Part shown: piece after piece, positions 5,856 through 7,441 of the stretch
Numbering within the stretch: the first letter of the stretch is position 1
Layout: each line of letters begins with the position of its first letter
Source of the DNA: Bacteroidetes bacterium UBA6661
GTDB lineage: Bacteria; Bacteroidota; Bacteroidia; AKYH767-A; OLB10
DNA: 7,441 nucleotides
Reading direction: 5' to 3'
Assembly (NCBI GenBank): GCA_002455375.1
Contig: DKKR01000033.1
Location: forward strand, 1-7,441
Notes under the pieces: model-generated
Database searches by the model: none
Told to the model about the DNA's origin: nothing
Seen by the model: the letters and a program-made list of their open reading frames with translations, nothing else
Made by a program: the position numbers and the translations under genes

Positions 5856-7382
5856 TTAAATCTGATTTTCTTTTAAAATATCAATAACTTTTCTGATGTT
5901 TTCAAACTGTGGCACATCATCTTCAACAACTGCAACATGTTTACGGATAAGTTGATGAAGTGACAGTGTGTTTTTACAAAGTTTTTGAAATTCTTCAACA
6001 TTTAATAAGTCTATTGCCTGACATACTGCTAGTGTGAGCACAGCAACAACTTCATAGCTGTTATCAATAACTTTTCTGGTCATGATGGCGCTGTTGGTTC
6101 CCATGCTCACCACATCCTGATTGTCGTTGTTGTTTGAAATGCTGTGAACATAAACAGAGTTGCTGAGTGCCTGATTTTCTGCAGTAGTGCTTGTTGCAAG
6201 AAACTGCATACCCTGCAATCCAAAATTGAATCCCAATTTTTTCTTGTTTAGAAAGGGAGGGAATTTTCTGTTCAGTTTTTTATTCAGTAAAAAGTTTAAC
6301 TGTCGCTCGGCAAGAACTGAAAGTTTTGAAATGGCAAGTTTAAGTTTATCCATTTCAAGAGAGATATAGTCGCCATGAAAGTTGCCACCATGAAACACAT
6401 TGTCTGCTTCAGGTATGACCACCGGATTGTCGTTGGTTGAATTTAATTCATTTTCAGTAACAGCAATAGCAGCCATGCAAGTGTCATAAATTGGGCCTAT
6501 GATTTGTGGTACACAGCGAATAGAATAATACTCCTGAATTTTATTCTTGAATTCTGTTCGACTCAGTTCGGCATGATCAGAGAAGAGTTCTTTTCTATTA
6601 CGTACTAATTTGCTTCCTTTCAAAAAGTCGCGCATTTGTTGTGCCACCTCGCGCTGGCCGTTGTGTAGTTTAACGTGGTTGAGTTCAGCAGAAAAAGAAT
6701 CATCAAACGATTCAATAATTTCATTTATCACTGCCGACAAAGTTATCATCCAACGCGTAAGACGTTTTGCATAAACAAGGTTGATGGCAGCAATACCTGT
6801 CATACATGATGTGCCATTGATAATGCCTAAGCCATCACGCAGTTGCAGTGTTAATGGTTTTATGTTTAATTTCTTAAAAACATCTGCTGTTTTTTGGCGC
6901 TTACCATCATAATAAACATAACCTTCACCTATCAGGTTAAGTCCAAGATGAGCCAACTGAACCAAATCACCACTGGCACCAACGCCACCATGCTCATAAA
7001 TTTCAGGAACAATATTTTCGTTCAGCATGGTGGTGAGTAGTGAAATTACCTCCGGGCTCACTCCTGAATGTGCCTGAAGAAAATTATTAAGTCGTGCTGC
7101 CACAACAGCCCTTGCATATACTTCATTAAGTACTGCACCTGTGCCACTGCTGTGACTACGAATCAGGTTGTATTGTAACTGATTTAATTCGTGATTTTCA
7201 ACCTTGTACTGCACCATGGGGCCAAAACCCGTGTTGATGCCATAAATAATTTTGTCTTTTGAAAACCTAACTAAAAAATCAAATGATGCATTAATGGATT
7301 TGATGATGTCATCATTAACCTTTACAGGTTTTCTTTTAAATGCTATTGATTCAAGCTCTGCCAGTGTCAGCGGATTAGCCAT
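5856..7382 (-). CDS. Aromatic amino acid ammonia-lyase, probably tyrosine ammonia-lyase
   Basis: The enzyme removes ammonia non-oxidatively from an aromatic amino acid, here probably tyrosine to p-coumarate. Counting from the chosen start (508 residues), the MIO-forming triad A136-S137-G138 lies in HGGVGASGDLVQLAHL. The catalytic tyrosine Y47 is in IYGINTGFGPM, and N189 is in INGTS. YYSIRCVPQIIGP, GGNFHGDYISLEMDKLK and NNNDNQDVVSMGTNSA follow in family order. LQYNLIRSHSSGTG (69-82) matches the F. johnsoniae tyrosine ammonia-lyase as I remember it, as do several other blocks. Histidine ammonia-lyase (HutH) is the alternative, but no hut genes are adjacent and a ketoreductase and ketosynthase follow. 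I chose ATG 7382 because GAGGA stands 8 bases upstream; an in-frame ATG at 7397 would add MRIRS. It is the first gene of the pigment operon. Confidence 0.9.
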   Translation of the reverse strand: MANPLTLAELESIAFKRKPVKVNDDIIKSINASFDFLVRFSKDKIIYGINTGFGPMVQYKVENHELNQLQYNLIRSHSSGTGAVLNEVYARAVVAARLNNFLQAHSGVSPEVISLLTTMLNENIVPEIYEHGGVGASGDLVQLAHLGLNLIGEGYVYYDGKRQKTADVFKKLNIKPLTLQLRDGLGIINGTSCMTGIAAINLVYAKRLTRWMITLSAVINEIIESFDDSFSAELNHVKLHNGQREVAQQMRDFLKGSKLVRNRKELFSDHAELSRTEFKNKIQEYYSIRCVPQIIGPIYDTCMAAIAVTENELNSTNDNPVVIPEADNVFHGGNFHGDYISLEMDKLKLAISKLSVLAERQLNFLLNKKLNRKFPPFLNKKKLGFNFGLQGMQFLATSTTAENQALSNSVYVHSISNNNDNQDVVSMGTNSAIMTRKVIDNSYEVVAVLTLAVCQAIDLLNVEEFQKLCKNTLSLHQLIRKHVAVVEDDVPQFENIRKVIDILKENQI

Positions 7383-7390
7383 ACTTCTTA

Positions 7391-7395
7391 TCCTC
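7391..7395 (-). promoter_or_regulatory. Ribosome binding site deciding the ammonia-lyase start
   Basis: GAGGA on the minus strand lies 8 bases before ATG 7382. It overlaps the alternative ATG at 7397, which itself has no purine-rich site upstream. This favours the inner start. Confidence 0.5.
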
Positions 7396-7408
7396 ATTAA
7401 TAGGATGG

Positions 7409-7416
7409 CAAATGTA
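7409..7416 (-). promoter_or_regulatory. Possible -7 box of the ammonia-lyase operon
   Basis: The minus strand reads TACATTTG, identical to the box before recQ and matching the Bacteroidota TAnnTTTG consensus. Transcription from here would leave about 20 bases of leader before ATG 7382, including the GAGGA site. No clear TTTG -33 box is seen in the 25 bases left before the window edge. Confidence 0.38.
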
Positions 7417-7441
7417 ATATTTTCAAAAATATATAATACCC

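Noticed and set aside
6187..6369. 60-codon plus-strand frame
   Set aside because: It is antisense to conserved ammonia-lyase sequence and has no recognisable domain.
7383..7397. Upstream ATG start of the ammonia-lyase gene
   Set aside because: It adds only MRIRS, has no Shine-Dalgarno, and overlaps the GAGGA that fits the inner ATG. It remains possible.

Overview
The window looks like a low-GC chromosomal segment of a Bacteroidota bacterium, probably a flexirubin or aryl-polyene pigment producer. The evidence is a tyrosine/histidine ammonia-lyase that strongly resembles the Flavobacterium johnsoniae tyrosine ammonia-lyase, a ketosynthase of the aryl-polyene type, weak Shine-Dalgarno sites, and TAnnTTTG-like -7 boxes upstream of both minus-strand gene sets. 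This assignment rests on remembered family features, not on a database search.

Layout from right to left, which is the direction of transcription for all confident genes. Positions 7416-3897 hold a tight three-gene operon: an aromatic amino acid ammonia-lyase, a FabG-type ketoreductase and a FabF-type ketosynthase, with only 3 bp between genes. A 91-bp gap with a possible promoter follows. Positions 3805-611 hold a second, overlapping operon: a RecQ-family helicase, a 3-methyladenine (AAG/MPG) DNA glycosylase and the monofunctional peptidoglycan transglycosylase MtgA.

The left 600 bp is AT-rich accessory sequence. A 174-bp segment (42-215) is bounded by imperfect inverted repeats that begin TGACT and end in TTTACA, like a MITE or an internally deleted insertion sequence. 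It is followed by a 10-bp inverted repeat and one weakly supported plus-strand reading frame for a possible small membrane protein, convergent with mtgA.

Functionally, the first operon would make p-coumarate from tyrosine and contribute ketosynthase and ketoreductase steps for extending an aryl polyene chain. The acyl carrier protein, dehydratase, ligase, acyltransferase and resorcinol-forming genes that such a pathway needs are not in the window. The second operon combines DNA repair with cell-wall synthesis and looks like ordinary housekeeping. I see no clear sign of a previously undescribed system; the short inverted-repeat element and the unusual domain order of the RecQ protein deserve the most attention.
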